Below, in pieces: positions 52,131 through 60,997 of a stretch of DNA of 64,000 nucleotides. The stretch comes from Gaetbulibacter sp. 4G1. Lineage in GTDB: Bacteria > Bacteroidota > Bacteroidia > Flavobacteriales > Flavobacteriaceae. Position 1 is the first letter of the stretch. The number at the start of each line of letters is the position of its first letter. The stretch is taken from positions 248,001 through 312,000 of the forward strand of contig NZ_MDVN01000024.1 in NCBI RefSeq assembly GCF_002741945.1, in the 5' to 3' direction. Under the pieces are notes generated by a model. It was not told the DNA's origin, did no database searches, and was given only the letters and a program-made list of their open reading frames with translations. A program made the translations under genes and the position numbers.

Positions 52131-52499
52131 ATGGAAATAGAGCTTAAAAAACGGCTTATAAAATATAACGACAAACTGTTTTCATGCACCACAAGTATCG
52201 CTATGGAACTTATAGGTGGTAAATGGAAAAGTGTTATTTTAATTTATCTGATTGATGGTAAAAAGCGCTATAATGAGCTTTACAAATTAATATCAACAAT
52301 TACAGAAAGAACCTTAAGTCTACAATTAAAACAATTAGAAAAAGATGGGTTGATAAAAAGAAAGGTTTATACCAAAAAACCGCCTTTAAAAGTAGATTAT
52401 GCTTTAACACCTTTTGGAGAAAGTTTAGTACCCGTTTTAACTGCCATTGCCCAATGGGGGAAAACTGTAGCTGATGAAAAGGGAGAAAATATAGAGTAA
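52131..52499 (+). CDS. HxlR-family transcriptional regulator
   Basis: This 122-residue winged-helix regulator has CTTSIAMELIGGKWKSVILI at the start of the domain, RYNELYKLISTITERTLSLQ as recognition helix region and KKPPLKVDYALTPFGESLVP as wing. HxlR/YodB members often sense quinones or aldehydes through a Cys near the N-terminus; a Cys is present in FSCTTSIAM. It is divergent from the nitroreductase gene with a shared 17-base operator. Confidence 0.92.
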   Translation: MEIELKKRLIKYNDKLFSCTTSIAMELIGGKWKSVILIYLIDGKKRYNELYKLISTITERTLSLQLKQLEKDGLIKRKVYTKKPPLKVDYALTPFGESLVPVLTAIAQWGKTVADEKGENIE

Positions 52500-52510
52500 G
52501 GAAAAGATAT

Positions 52511-53128
52511 CTATTTATATATCTCTAATTCTTTACCTAAAATAATGTCTCTTTTTGCTACAAACAAACCTTCTTTTTTATCAAGTTTAAGAATTCTGTT
52601 AGGATTTGTTTCTTCTATCTTTGTACGACAAGATTTGGTTAATAAAGGATCGTTATCAAAAACAAAAGATTCAATTTTGTATTCAGGTTTGCTAGGTTCT
52701 TTAATAATTGGGTGAATTTGAGTCAACTCATTACCAAATATGTATTTTCCTGGAACGAAAGTATAGAACGTATAGCGTCCATCAGCATCGGTTCTCACCC
52801 ATCCCCTATGTTTTACATAGCGTTTTTTGTTATGCCTTTTCAATTCAAAATTACCATCCTCATCTGCCTGATTTATAAATAGAAGTACATTTTTTGCAGG
52901 AGTTACACCATCATTTTCATAAATGGTTCCAGTAATTTTAAGTTTATTAGATCTAGATGCAAAATCTGGAATTGTATCAACACTATTTAATTGTTTTTCC
53001 GAGTAATCGTAAATAGGGCTACGTTTCTTATAATTTGTAGGAACATCATCTGAAGCTTCTTGAGCATTGATAGTTTGAAAAGTTGATATAAAACAAACTA
53101 AGCAAAAAAGAGTAATTAGATTTTTCAT
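52511..53128 (-). CDS. Secreted intradiol dioxygenase-like protein
   Basis: This 205-residue protein has a signal peptide (LITLFCLVCFISTFQTINA). The body resembles the intradiol ring-cleavage dioxygenase fold: ITGTIYENDGVTPAKNVLLF, RGWVRTDADGRYTFYTFVPG, then QIHPIIKEP. The His of QIHP is in the right place for an iron ligand, but the Tyr ligands were not traced. Secreted members exist in Bacteroidota with unknown substrate. It converges on the HxlR gene (11-base gap). Confidence 0.7.
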   Translation of the reverse strand: MKNLITLFCLVCFISTFQTINAQEASDDVPTNYKKRSPIYDYSEKQLNSVDTIPDFASRSNKLKITGTIYENDGVTPAKNVLLFINQADEDGNFELKRHNKKRYVKHRGWVRTDADGRYTFYTFVPGKYIFGNELTQIHPIIKEPSKPEYKIESFVFDNDPLLTKSCRTKIEETNPNRILKLDKKEGLFVAKRDIILGKELEIYK

Positions 53129-53408
53129 GGGGCTGAAATTTATAATTTGCTTAAAATTAAACCATTAGCTTTATAAAAAACTAAAAACCTTATTAACTCC
53201 AAAATTTAACGATGAAATGATTTAGTTGGTAAAAAACATCGATGAAAGAACATTGTTTTTTAAATCATAGGAAATAAGCAAAATAAAAAATCTAACAATA
53301 CATTAACATATTTTACGTTATTTTAATTTAAATTCGTAAGTCGAAAAATTAACCCTAACATTGTTCATGATGCAATCTACTGTTTTGCATTATTGAAATT
53401 TTATAAGT

Positions 53409-54320
53409 ATGAAATTATTAACAACCCTAGCCCTGTTAATACTAACCTTTTCTAGCTTTGGTCAAAATAAACCAAATTCACCAAACTTATTAGATCTATC
53501 AAATTTTCCACATAGTAAAACAGTTGATAGTATTGAAGATTCAATAGACGTCAAGCCAATAATTGATATTAAAAAAGAATATTGGAATACTAATGTTTAT
53601 AATCCGTATAAGAAAGTAAAAATTAATTTTCCGATAGAAATTAAATTTACAGATAGTAATTACACCTCACCAATTGCTTTTAAAAAAGTAATTACATCTC
53701 GGTATGGTTGGAGAAGAGGAAGAGCACATAGGGGAATTGATATTGATCTTGTAACAGGTGATAGTGTTGTAGCTATGTTTGATGGTATAGTTCGTTTTGC
53801 GAAATACAATTCTGGGCATGGAAGAACAGTAATAGTAAGACACTATAATGGGTTAGAAACTGTATATGCTCATTTATCTAAATATTCGGTTAAGGCAAAT
53901 GATACTGTAAAAGAGGGACAACTCCTTGGTAAAGGCGGTGTGTCTGGAAATGCAAGAGGAAGTCATTTGCATCTAGTTATAAACTATAAAGGAGTCTCCA
54001 TTAATCCAGAGTATTTATTTGATTTTGGTAAAAACAACTTGGTGCGTTCTAAAAATATATGGGTAACTAATAACTGGGTACAACCTGGATTACACAGCTC
54101 AAAAAGGCAAACAAAAATAACTGTTTTAAGTACAAAAGAAGAAGCCATTGCTAGCTTAGAAAAGCGCAAACAGATATATATAGTAAGGCGTGGTGATACA
54201 CTTTCTGAAATTTCATCAAAAAACAATTTATCTATAGCTTCAATTTGTAAAAGCAATTATATAAAAAGAACAACTCCAATAAGAGTTGGTCAAAAGCTAA
54301 TTTTAGAATATACTTTTTAG
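53409..54320 (+). CDS. M23-family metallopeptidase with LysM domain
   Basis: A signal peptide (LLTTLALLILTFSSFG) precedes the M23 (LytM) domain with HRGIDIDL (metal His and Asp) and SHLHLVINY (HxH), flanked by SRYGWRRGRAH and GHGRTVIVRHYNGLETVYAH. The C-terminal 45 residues are a LysM domain (YIVRRGDTLSEISSKNNLS). It probably cuts or senses peptidoglycan at division or growth sites in the periplasm. The Bacteroidota-typical GWRRGR motif is intact, so it is likely catalytic. Confidence 0.92.
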   Translation: MKLLTTLALLILTFSSFGQNKPNSPNLLDLSNFPHSKTVDSIEDSIDVKPIIDIKKEYWNTNVYNPYKKVKINFPIEIKFTDSNYTSPIAFKKVITSRYGWRRGRAHRGIDIDLVTGDSVVAMFDGIVRFAKYNSGHGRTVIVRHYNGLETVYAHLSKYSVKANDTVKEGQLLGKGGVSGNARGSHLHLVINYKGVSINPEYLFDFGKNNLVRSKNIWVTNNWVQPGLHSSKRQTKITVLSTKEEAIASLEKRKQIYIVRRGDTLSEISSKNNLSIASICKSNYIKRTTPIRVGQKLILEYTF

Positions 54321-54356
54321 AAAAATAACACCGTTTACTTTACAAAACTTATCTTA

Positions 54357-55406
54357 TTAGTTAAGAATATTTTGTATGGATACAAACCAATCATCAATAT
54401 TGCTTTCGTTAGTATTTAAAGCTATACTTTTATTTCCGTAAGGCGCATAAATATTCTCATTAGTAACAGAAAAGAAACCAATTGTTGGTGTTAGTGAAGC
54501 GCTGGCAAGGTGCATAACACCATTGTCAGCAGCAATAAATACTGACGTATTTCTTATAATTGCTCCCATTTCGCGAATATCTTTACTATAAAAATGTGTT
54601 GCTTTAAAGTTTATTTTTGAAATGTTTTCAATAGGTAACATTTCAATGATATTAAACTCATTCTCGTATTCATTTTTTAATCTCAAATAAAACGTATTCC
54701 ACCATTCTTCAGAATAGCATTTGTTTCCAGTTGCATTAGTATAAATGCAAATGGTTTTTTTATCATTTTTAACAATATCCTTTAATATTTTTTTTCCTTG
54801 TAAAACTTCAGAATCATTCAGCTTAATATTTAAAACCGGAACATCAGTATCATTCTCTTTATAACCTATTTTAGTTAAATAATAGCGTAGATTATAAACA
54901 GGGTATTTAGCAATATGTTCATAATCTCCATATTTTAGTTGAATGGATTCATTAACATCTCCAAAAACTTTGTAGTTAGCATTTGAAATTTGTGTAAGTA
55001 ATCGTCCAGATGATGAGTTTTTATCACCATTTATAACCAAATCATAATGCTTTCTTTTTATTGAGATCCAACATTTAACGTACTTAAATAAGTGATTGAA
55101 TGGTTTTTTAGGCAGCTGAAAAATATTATCTATTTCTTTAAAATTTTCAAAAACTGGATATGCTACACCTCCTTTTACAAATAAATCGACTTTACAATTT
55201 GGGAATGTATCAATAACTTCTTGAACTATTGGTGTTAATAGTAACTGATTACCTAATCTGTGATTAGGCCTTATTATCAATACTTTATTTATTTCAATTT
55301 TTGTATTCGCATCAAATCCTGGTTCAGTTTGAGAACTACCAATATTTTTGGTAATAAAATGCATAATCTTTCTTCTGTATACATTTATACTATTTGGTAC
55401 TTTCAT
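54357..55406 (-). CDS. GT9 (heptosyltransferase-like) glycosyltransferase
   Basis: This cytoplasmic-face enzyme has 349 residues, GT-B fold. VLIIRPNHRLGNQLLLTPIV at the N-terminus is the GT9 start motif, and the second domain has ICIYTNATGNKCYSEEWW and FIAADNGVMHLASASLTPTI (donor-binding, NG/DSG-like). It is probably used for lipopolysaccharide or another surface glycan. A short stretch before the gene holds the ECF promoter on the other strand. Confidence 0.9.
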   Translation of the reverse strand: MKVPNSINVYRRKIMHFITKNIGSSQTEPGFDANTKIEINKVLIIRPNHRLGNQLLLTPIVQEVIDTFPNCKVDLFVKGGVAYPVFENFKEIDNIFQLPKKPFNHLFKYVKCWISIKRKHYDLVINGDKNSSSGRLLTQISNANYKVFGDVNESIQLKYGDYEHIAKYPVYNLRYYLTKIGYKENDTDVPVLNIKLNDSEVLQGKKILKDIVKNDKKTICIYTNATGNKCYSEEWWNTFYLRLKNEYENEFNIIEMLPIENISKINFKATHFYSKDIREMGAIIRNTSVFIAADNGVMHLASASLTPTIGFFSVTNENIYAPYGNKSIALNTNESNIDDWFVSIQNILN

Positions 55407-55513
55407 AAATTTGATTCTAGAGGAAGTCTATTTTTAATAGTTGTCAAAACTACAAATAACCATAGAGTTGTCAAAACTTTATAAAAAACATGTAAATATA
55501 TTTTAATTATAAA

Positions 55514-55542
55514 TGCAACCTTTTAATTTTTGTATTGTCTAT
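55514..55542 (+). promoter_or_regulatory. ECF-type promoter of the sigma operon
   Basis: TGCAACC (-35, 55514-55520), 15 bases, TGTCTAT (-10, 55536-55542). The same boxes with the same 15-base spacer occur at 57778, which supports an autoregulated ECF sigma. Confidence 0.75.
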
Positions 55543-55600
55543 AATAATAGCTTAAAAAATAGAGGTATTTTTAGAACGAATTTGAGCCACTAAAACCCAA

Positions 55601-56143
55601 TTGGAAACCAACATATTATATACTCACAAAGAACTTGTAGAGCAAAGCAAGTTAGGAGATAGAAATTCGCAGTATAAGCTTTATGAGCTATATGTTGATG
55701 CTATGTACAATGTAAGTCTGAGAATGGTTCGAATAAAAGAAGATGCCGAAGATATTGTACAAGATAGTTTTGTTGAAGCCTTTAATAAGCTAGATTCTTT
55801 TAAATACGAAAGCACATTTGGGTCTTGGTTAAAAAGAATCATAATAAACAAAAGCATTAATCACTTAAAAAAACGAAAAATACTAGCAACTCCTATTGAA
55901 GATCAAATGTATCGTATAAAAGCAGAAGAAAATGAAGAAGAAGCGCCTCAAATGGAAATAAAAAAAGTTATTAAAGGTATACGTTTATTGCCAGCAGGTT
56001 ACCAACAAATTATTAATCTTTATTTAATTGAAGGTTATGATCATATAGAAATTGGCGAGATTTTAAATATTTCATCATCAACTTCTAAATCACAATATCA
56101 CAGAGCTAAGAAAAAATTAATTGAAATTGTAAAGACATTGTAA
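55601..56143 (+). CDS. ECF RNA polymerase sigma factor (TTG start)
   Basis: This 180-residue sigma-70 family factor has region 2 with YVDAMYNVSLRMVRIKEDAE and DIVQDSFVEAFNKLDSF, and region 4 with LPAGYQQIINLYLIEGYDHI and EIGEILNISSSTSKSQYHRA. The start is TTG at 55601; the first in-frame ATG is at codon 35 and would remove part of region 2, so TTG is preferred. The next gene starts inside its stop codon (TAATG), so translation is coupled. Confidence 0.9.
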   Translation: METNILYTHKELVEQSKLGDRNSQYKLYELYVDAMYNVSLRMVRIKEDAEDIVQDSFVEAFNKLDSFKYESTFGSWLKRIIINKSINHLKKRKILATPIEDQMYRIKAEENEEEAPQMEIKKVIKGIRLLPAGYQQIINLYLIEGYDHIEIGEILNISSSTSKSQYHRAKKKLIEIVKTL

Positions 56144-56685
56144 TGGATAATTTCGAAAAAAACATAAGAGATAACAAAGCCCTTTTTGATGTACACAAAG
56201 CTGATAAAAGTAAACTTTGGGCAAATATTGAACCTAGATTAGAATCGCCAAAACAAAAGGTGAAAACTATAAGATTATGGAATACTCCCGTATTTAAAGT
56301 AGCCGCTACTATTATTATTGCTTTGGGGGTGTTCACACTAATCAATACAAGGCTCAATAATAATAGTGAGCAAAACAACTTTGCTTCTCAAGAATTAAGC
56401 GATATAGATATGCATTATAAAGCATTAGTGGCGTACCAAGTAAAGCTTGTTAAAAACAATACTCAATTATCATTTGAAGAGAAAGAAGCATTTTTACTTT
56501 TTATGGATGAATTAGATGATGAGTACGAAGTATTAAAAGAAGAATTGCAAAAAGACTTAGACTCCGAGCGTGTATTGGAAGCTATTGTAATTAATTATAA
56601 GAAACGAATTGAATTAATAGAGAATTTATTAAATCAAATTAATAGTTCTAAAAAAATGGAAAGTGATGATGTATACATGTTATAA
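56143..56685 (+). CDS. Anti-sigma-like membrane protein
   Basis: This 180-residue protein has one membrane helix near residues 50-66 (FKVAATIIIALGVFTLI). The N-terminal 45 residues are cytoplasmic and could bind the sigma factor (DKSKLWANIEPRLES). The C-terminal 110 residues are a periplasmic coiled coil (EDLDSE/EELQK-type heptads). No zinc-binding HxxxCxxC motif is present. It is encoded next to the ECF sigma, sharing one base with it, so an anti-sigma role is the natural reading, though unproven. Confidence 0.7.
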   Translation: MDNFEKNIRDNKALFDVHKADKSKLWANIEPRLESPKQKVKTIRLWNTPVFKVAATIIIALGVFTLINTRLNNNSEQNNFASQELSDIDMHYKALVAYQVKLVKNNTQLSFEEKEAFLLFMDELDDEYEVLKEELQKDLDSERVLEAIVINYKKRIELIENLLNQINSSKKMESDDVYML

Positions 56686-57751
56686 AAGAATAGTGTTACT
56701 TGTTTTCTTAATGGTTGGTTTTTCTATGTATTCGCAGGAAACCCTAACTAAAAAGATTGAAAAAACATTCGAAATGACTAATGCTGGAGAGCTACATTTA
56801 AATAATAAATATGGCAACATAATAGTTAATGGCTGGGAACAAAACAGTATGAAATTAACTATAAATATAAAGGTAACTAACAAGAAAAAAGATAAAGCAA
56901 AGGATATTTTGGATAGAATAGATACAGATATTAAAGAGGCAGGAAACTTTATAAGCATAGCTTCTGAAATTTCAGATAAAAACAAAAGTCTCTTTTCTAG
57001 ATATTTTAACAAAGTGAATCCTTTTGATTTGGATAAAAGTAATGTTGAAATAAATTATACTATTTATATGCCTATTAATGCAGAGATAGAGCTTACTAAT
57101 AAATTTGGAGACGTAATTTTAGAAAATTGGACAGGGAAATTAAAAGCAAATTTACAACATGGTGACCTTTGGATTAATGAAGCAATCACTAATGCTAACA
57201 TTGATATTAAGTTTGGTAAACTTAGAGCTAAGTCTATTACCTATGGTTCAATTAGTTTAAAAAATGGAAATGCTAGCATTGAAGAATCAAAAGATTTATT
57301 ACTGAAAACTAGCGGAAGCACTATAGAAATTGGCAACGTAGCAGATTTAGAATTAGTTTCCAGTAAAGATGAGATTTTAATTGAGCAAGTTGGTGTAATA
57401 CATGGGGAGCTTATGTTTTCTAACGCACAAATTAGTAAAGTAAATAGTAATATTGATTTAATTATGAGGGTTGCCGAACTTAGAGTATCTAAAGTCAATC
57501 AACCCGATGCAGTGGTAACAATTAATCAGGAATCTTCAGATATAAACTTAAACATATCCGATTTAGAGTTTAAACTTGATGCCACATTAGAACAAGGTTT
57601 ATTACGCTTGCCAAAAACATTTTCTAACATTAATACAACAATGATAGATAAAGGTAAAAGAATACGAAAAGTTAATGCTACCTATGGCAAAATGAATCTT
57701 GGAGTATTTACATTTACAGGAAAAAAAGGTATAATAACTTTAAAAGAATAA
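56663..57751 (+). CDS. DUF4097-type exported beta-helix protein
   Basis: This 362-residue protein has a signal peptide (RIVLLVFLMVGFSMYSQ) followed by repeated short beta-strands (LHLNNKYGNIIVNGWEQN, IELTNKFGDVILENWTGK, LKANLQHGDLWINEA, IKFGKLRAKSITYGS), the pattern of DUF4097/putative-adhesin proteins. It overlaps the previous gene by 23 bases, third gene of the ECF operon. Function unknown; often tied to envelope stress. Confidence 0.8.
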   Translation: MMMYTCYKRIVLLVFLMVGFSMYSQETLTKKIEKTFEMTNAGELHLNNKYGNIIVNGWEQNSMKLTINIKVTNKKKDKAKDILDRIDTDIKEAGNFISIASEISDKNKSLFSRYFNKVNPFDLDKSNVEINYTIYMPINAEIELTNKFGDVILENWTGKLKANLQHGDLWINEAITNANIDIKFGKLRAKSITYGSISLKNGNASIEESKDLLLKTSGSTIEIGNVADLELVSSKDEILIEQVGVIHGELMFSNAQISKVNSNIDLIMRVAELRVSKVNQPDAVVTINQESSDINLNISDLEFKLDATLEQGLLRLPKTFSNINTTMIDKGKRIRKVNATYGKMNLGVFTFTGKKGIITLKE

Positions 57752-57777
57752 TAGATTTAAAAAAAATCAATAGAATA

Positions 57778-57806
57778 TGCAACCTATATAATTTTTGGTT
57801 GTCTAT
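57778..57806 (+). promoter_or_regulatory. ECF-type promoter of the outer-membrane gene
   Basis: TGCAACC (57778-57784), 15 bases, TGTCTAT (57800-57806), 30 bases before the start at 57836. Same boxes and spacing as at 55514. Confidence 0.75.
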
Positions 57807-57835
57807 GATATAGTAACTTCATCAAACAAAAAACT

Positions 57836-58495
57836 ATGAATCAAATCAAACTTGCTTTTATTGCTCTCTTTTTATGTGCTGTATACAATTTAAATGCACA
57901 AGAATCTGATGATGATTATATTGAGTTTAACGATAGAAAAAACACTGTACATGGTGTTTATATGGGTTTAGCATTTCATTATGGAAAAATTAATAAAGTA
58001 GATACCTATTCAACAAGTTTTAAAGTAGCCTATGTAGCAAATCAACAATTTGAAGTTGGGTTTGTAGGCGTAGGATTTTATTCTGATGTAAACCTACCAG
58101 GACCTTTTGTTAATAATAGAGACTTAGTTGGTGCCTATGGTGGTTTACATTTAGAGCCCATTTTATTTAGCAAATCCAAAGTAAATCTGTCATTTCCTTT
58201 ACTAATTGGTGGTGGTGGAATTGATTTACTAGAAGAAAACCTGATTAATAACGACGATTTTGATCACTTAGATGATGAAAGGTGGAAGGCCATTTTTGTA
58301 GTAGAGCCAGGCATAAATGCATTATATAACATTTCGAGGTATTTACAGCTAGAAGCTGGTATTAAATATCGTTTTTCTAGTAAAGTTGATTTTCAGCCAG
58401 ACTATTCCTTATCAAGAATCGACGGGTTTTCTGCTGGTATAGGTATAAAAGTAGGAGTATTTAATATGGGGAGAAACCGATATAAAAAAAACTAA
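57836..58495 (+). CDS. Outer-membrane beta-barrel-like protein of the ECF regulon
   Basis: This 219-residue protein has a signal peptide (LAFIALFLCAVYNLNAQ) and then alternating strands: VHGVYMGLAFHYGKIN, FKVAYVANQQFEVGFVGVGF, LVGAYGGLHLEPILF, LQLEAGIKYRFSSKV, FSAGIGIKVGVF. This suggests an 8-strand outer-membrane barrel. It has its own ECF promoter matching that of the sigma operon. Confidence 0.75.
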   Translation: MNQIKLAFIALFLCAVYNLNAQESDDDYIEFNDRKNTVHGVYMGLAFHYGKINKVDTYSTSFKVAYVANQQFEVGFVGVGFYSDVNLPGPFVNNRDLVGAYGGLHLEPILFSKSKVNLSFPLLIGGGGIDLLEENLINNDDFDHLDDERWKAIFVVEPGINALYNISRYLQLEAGIKYRFSSKVDFQPDYSLSRIDGFSAGIGIKVGVFNMGRNRYKKN

Positions 58496-58512
58496 CATAA
58501 ATTTTTAAACGT

Positions 58513-58653
58513 ATGAAAACTATAAAAACACGATATGTTTTTTCGGAAAAAAATCAAGTTTCAATTAAAATAAATAAAAACGATAACGAATGGTATCCAA
58601 TAAATTTTCAATGGATTCCTATTCAAAAATTAAATGAAAGTATGAATCAATAA
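58513..58653 (+). CDS. Small ORF, 46 residues
   Basis: ATG at 58513 to TAA at 58651. The product is soluble, basic at its N-terminus, with two Trp (NEWYPINFQWIPIQ). It lies between two genes on the same strand (17 bases after the barrel gene, 49 before the DUF2807 gene), which supports a real gene, but I do not recognise it. Confidence 0.4.
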   Translation: MKTIKTRYVFSEKNQVSIKINKNDNEWYPINFQWIPIQKLNESMNQ

Positions 58654-58702
58654 ACTGTTCTTAATCAAAACAGTATAATAATAATTTATAAAATCAATCA
58701 AA

Positions 58703-59431
58703 ATGAAATCGACCAAGTTATGTGTTCTGTTACTAGCTTTAGGGTTTACCATAAATTCTTGTACTATAGATACCATTAGGGTAAATGCGGATGATGCTAT
58801 AACCTATAAAAAAGTTAATATAAAAGAATATGATGCTATAGAAATAGCAAACGGTTTTAATGCCTACGTAACATTTTCTGACACTGAAGAATCTATAGAG
58901 GTTGAAGCCAATGCTAATTTGCACAAATACATAATAGCTACAAAAAAGGGTAATAAGCTAATTGTTAAAGTTAAAAACAACATAAATATTAGAGGGCAAG
59001 AAACCCTAAATGTTTACATCAAAACAAAGTCAATCAGTAATTTTAGTATCGCAGCAGATTCAAATATATACTTGCAAAATACTTTAGTTACAGAAACTGC
59101 AAAAATAAGAATAGCTGCAGATAGTTACTTTTCTGGTAAAGTTGAAGTAAGTGGCTTAGAACTAACTGCTGCTGCAGATGCTAGAGCAGATTTATACGGG
59201 CATGCAAATTATTTGTATGCGGATCTTTCTGCTGATGCTAAACTTTCTGATTATGAATTAGAAGTACAAGATTTAAAAATAAGAATGTCTGCAGATTGCA
59301 ATGCTAGATTAACTGTTACGAATACCATCGATATAAATGCAATTGCTGATTGCACACTGCGTTATAAAGGTGATGCAGCAATTGTATATAAAAATTTAAA
59401 AGCAGATTCTAAAATTATAAAAGTAGATTAA
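58703..59431 (+). CDS. DUF2807 (head GIN domain) lipoprotein
   Basis: A lipoprotein signal (LGFTINSCTID) leads a right-handed beta-helix-like domain: YDAIEIANGFNAYVTFSD, VEANANLHKYIIATKKGN, FSIAADSNIYLQ, LELTAAADARADLYGHA, LKIRMSADCNARLTV. The repeated AADS/ADA turns are typical of DUF2807. Probably a periplasmic or surface protein in the ECF regulon neighbourhood. Function unknown. Confidence 0.88.
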   Translation: MKSTKLCVLLLALGFTINSCTIDTIRVNADDAITYKKVNIKEYDAIEIANGFNAYVTFSDTEESIEVEANANLHKYIIATKKGNKLIVKVKNNINIRGQETLNVYIKTKSISNFSIAADSNIYLQNTLVTETAKIRIAADSYFSGKVEVSGLELTAAADARADLYGHANYLYADLSADAKLSDYELEVQDLKIRMSADCNARLTVTNTIDINAIADCTLRYKGDAAIVYKNLKADSKIIKVD

Positions 59432-59448
59432 TATAATTAAACGCATTT

Positions 59449-60363
59449 TTAACGCCCGACACTTCTTGGTTTAAAAGTGCGTTTAGTATTTATAAAATAA
59501 ACACCAGTTAACAAAATTACTGCTGCTATTATAGACTGAGTTGTAATTTGTTCGTTTAAAACCCACCAGCCCAATAATAATGCAATAATTGGGTTAACAT
59601 AAGTAGATGTAGCTACTTTTTCTGGAGAGACTTCTTTTAAAAGATAATTAAAAGCCGTAAAAGCAATAATACTTCCAAAAACAATAAGCCCAAGCATAGA
59701 CCATTGCACATCACTATGCCATGTATTTGGCAAAGACCAAGTTTCTCCTAAACATAAACTTGTAATACCTAGCATTAAACTGCCTGTTAGCATTTGGTAA
59801 CCAGTATTTACAAAATGACTTGATGGCAAATTAGCTTTACCAACAAATATACTTGCATATGCCCAACTTAGCATACAAGCAAAAATTAAAACCATCCCTA
59901 ATATTTGCCCCTCTTTAGTAATAATTTCTTTCTGGCTTACCAAAAGAAAAATGCCAATAAAACCTAAAACTACACCAATAAAAGACATAAGAGCTATACG
60001 TTTACCATGAAGTATACGCATCATAATAAGTACAACTAATGGCTGCGCAGAAATCTCTAGGGCAGCAAAACCACTATCAATATATTTTAAAGCTAAAACA
60101 GCAAGCCCATTACCTAAAGTTAAAAATAAAAACCCCGCAATAGTTGTATTAATTAGTTGTCTTTTAGATATTAAAAGGCTAACCTTTAATGACTTTGCTA
60201 TTAAAAAGATTATAATACTAGCAATCAAAAACCTTATAGATGCAAGAAAAAATGGAGGTAGTTGAGATACTGCTATCTTGTTTAGTAAATAAGTAGAACC
60301 CCAAATAACATATATTGCAAAAAATGCCAATATAATAAATATGGTTTTACGGGGTAAACTCAT
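59449..60363 (-). CDS. EamA-family (DMT) transporter
   Basis: This 304-residue inner-membrane protein has ten hydrophobic helices in two EamA repeats. FAIYVIWGSTYLLNKIAV opens the first repeat and ILIFACMLSWAYASIFVGKA the second; SPEKVATSTYVNPIIALLLG is the typical C-terminal segment. Export of metabolites or amino acids is the usual role; the substrate is unknown. Converges with the DUF2807 gene. Confidence 0.92.
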   Translation of the reverse strand: MSLPRKTIFIILAFFAIYVIWGSTYLLNKIAVSQLPPFFLASIRFLIASIIIFLIAKSLKVSLLISKRQLINTTIAGFLFLTLGNGLAVLALKYIDSGFAALEISAQPLVVLIMMRILHGKRIALMSFIGVVLGFIGIFLLVSQKEIITKEGQILGMVLIFACMLSWAYASIFVGKANLPSSHFVNTGYQMLTGSLMLGITSLCLGETWSLPNTWHSDVQWSMLGLIVFGSIIAFTAFNYLLKEVSPEKVATSTYVNPIIALLLGWWVLNEQITTQSIIAAVILLTGVYFINTKRTFKPRSVGR

Positions 60364-60416
60364 AAAATGTGAAACTATATAATGTGCTAAAAAACTATAT
60401 AGAAAATTTTAAGACA

Positions 60417-60872
60417 CTAAATTTTCTTTACTTTAACTGCGTTCATTCCTTTTTGACCACGTTCTAACTCGTATGTGACTTTGTCATTTTCGGTAATTTC
60501 ATCTATTAAACCACTAACATGAACAAAATATTTTTCTTGGTTTATACTATCTATAATAAAACCAAATCCTTTAGAGTGATCAAAAAATGAAACCTTACCT
60601 TCTTTAGCTGTAGGCTCTTCCTCTTCTCTATCTTCTTTTTTAGGAATCCCTAATTCAATGCTTTCAGCCTCTACCTTTTCGCGCATAGCAGGATCTGGTG
60701 GTGTATCAGTTAAATTTCCATTAAAATCAACATAAGCAAATTGAATTCCTGAAGTTCCACTAGCTTCTTTTTCTGCTTTTCGAGCTTCTTTCTTTTTTTG
60801 CTTTTCTTCTCTTTTCTTTAAGCGTTTTTTTTCTTTTTCAATTTTGTTAAATGTTACTTGCGATTTTGCCAT
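60417..60872 (-). CDS. Cold-shock domain protein with charged N-terminus
   Basis: The C-terminal 65 residues form a CSD: KVSFFDHSKGFGFIID and KYFVHVSGL hold the RNP1 and RNP2-like motifs. The N-terminal 85 residues are highly charged (KKEKKRLKKREEKQKKKEAR-type), probably disordered and RNA-binding. At 151 residues it is the long Bacteroidota CSD form. An RNA chaperone role is likely. Confidence 0.9.
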   Translation of the reverse strand: MAKSQVTFNKIEKEKKRLKKREEKQKKKEARKAEKEASGTSGIQFAYVDFNGNLTDTPPDPAMREKVEAESIELGIPKKEDREEEEPTAKEGKVSFFDHSKGFGFIIDSINQEKYFVHVSGLIDEITENDKVTYELERGQKGMNAVKVKKI

Positions 60873-60997
60873 AGTTTAAATTATCCTGCAGATTTTGTAT
60901 TATTAATAATGTTGTAAAGGTACATCATATTTTTATGATGCTATAATAATCATAGTATTAATAGTGTTTCTGCTCCAAAAGCTGTTGAAATACTGGT

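Noticed and set aside
53129-53408. tRNA or small RNA gene in the gap before the M23 peptidase gene
   Set aside because: The stretch is AT-rich with no cloverleaf potential or strong hairpin. The other gaps were also read for tRNAs without success.
59438-59485. Hairpin TAAACGCA/TGCGTTTA between the DUF2807 and EamA genes as a bidirectional terminator
   Set aside because: The right arm lies inside the EamA coding sequence, the loop is over 30 bases and no T run follows on either strand.
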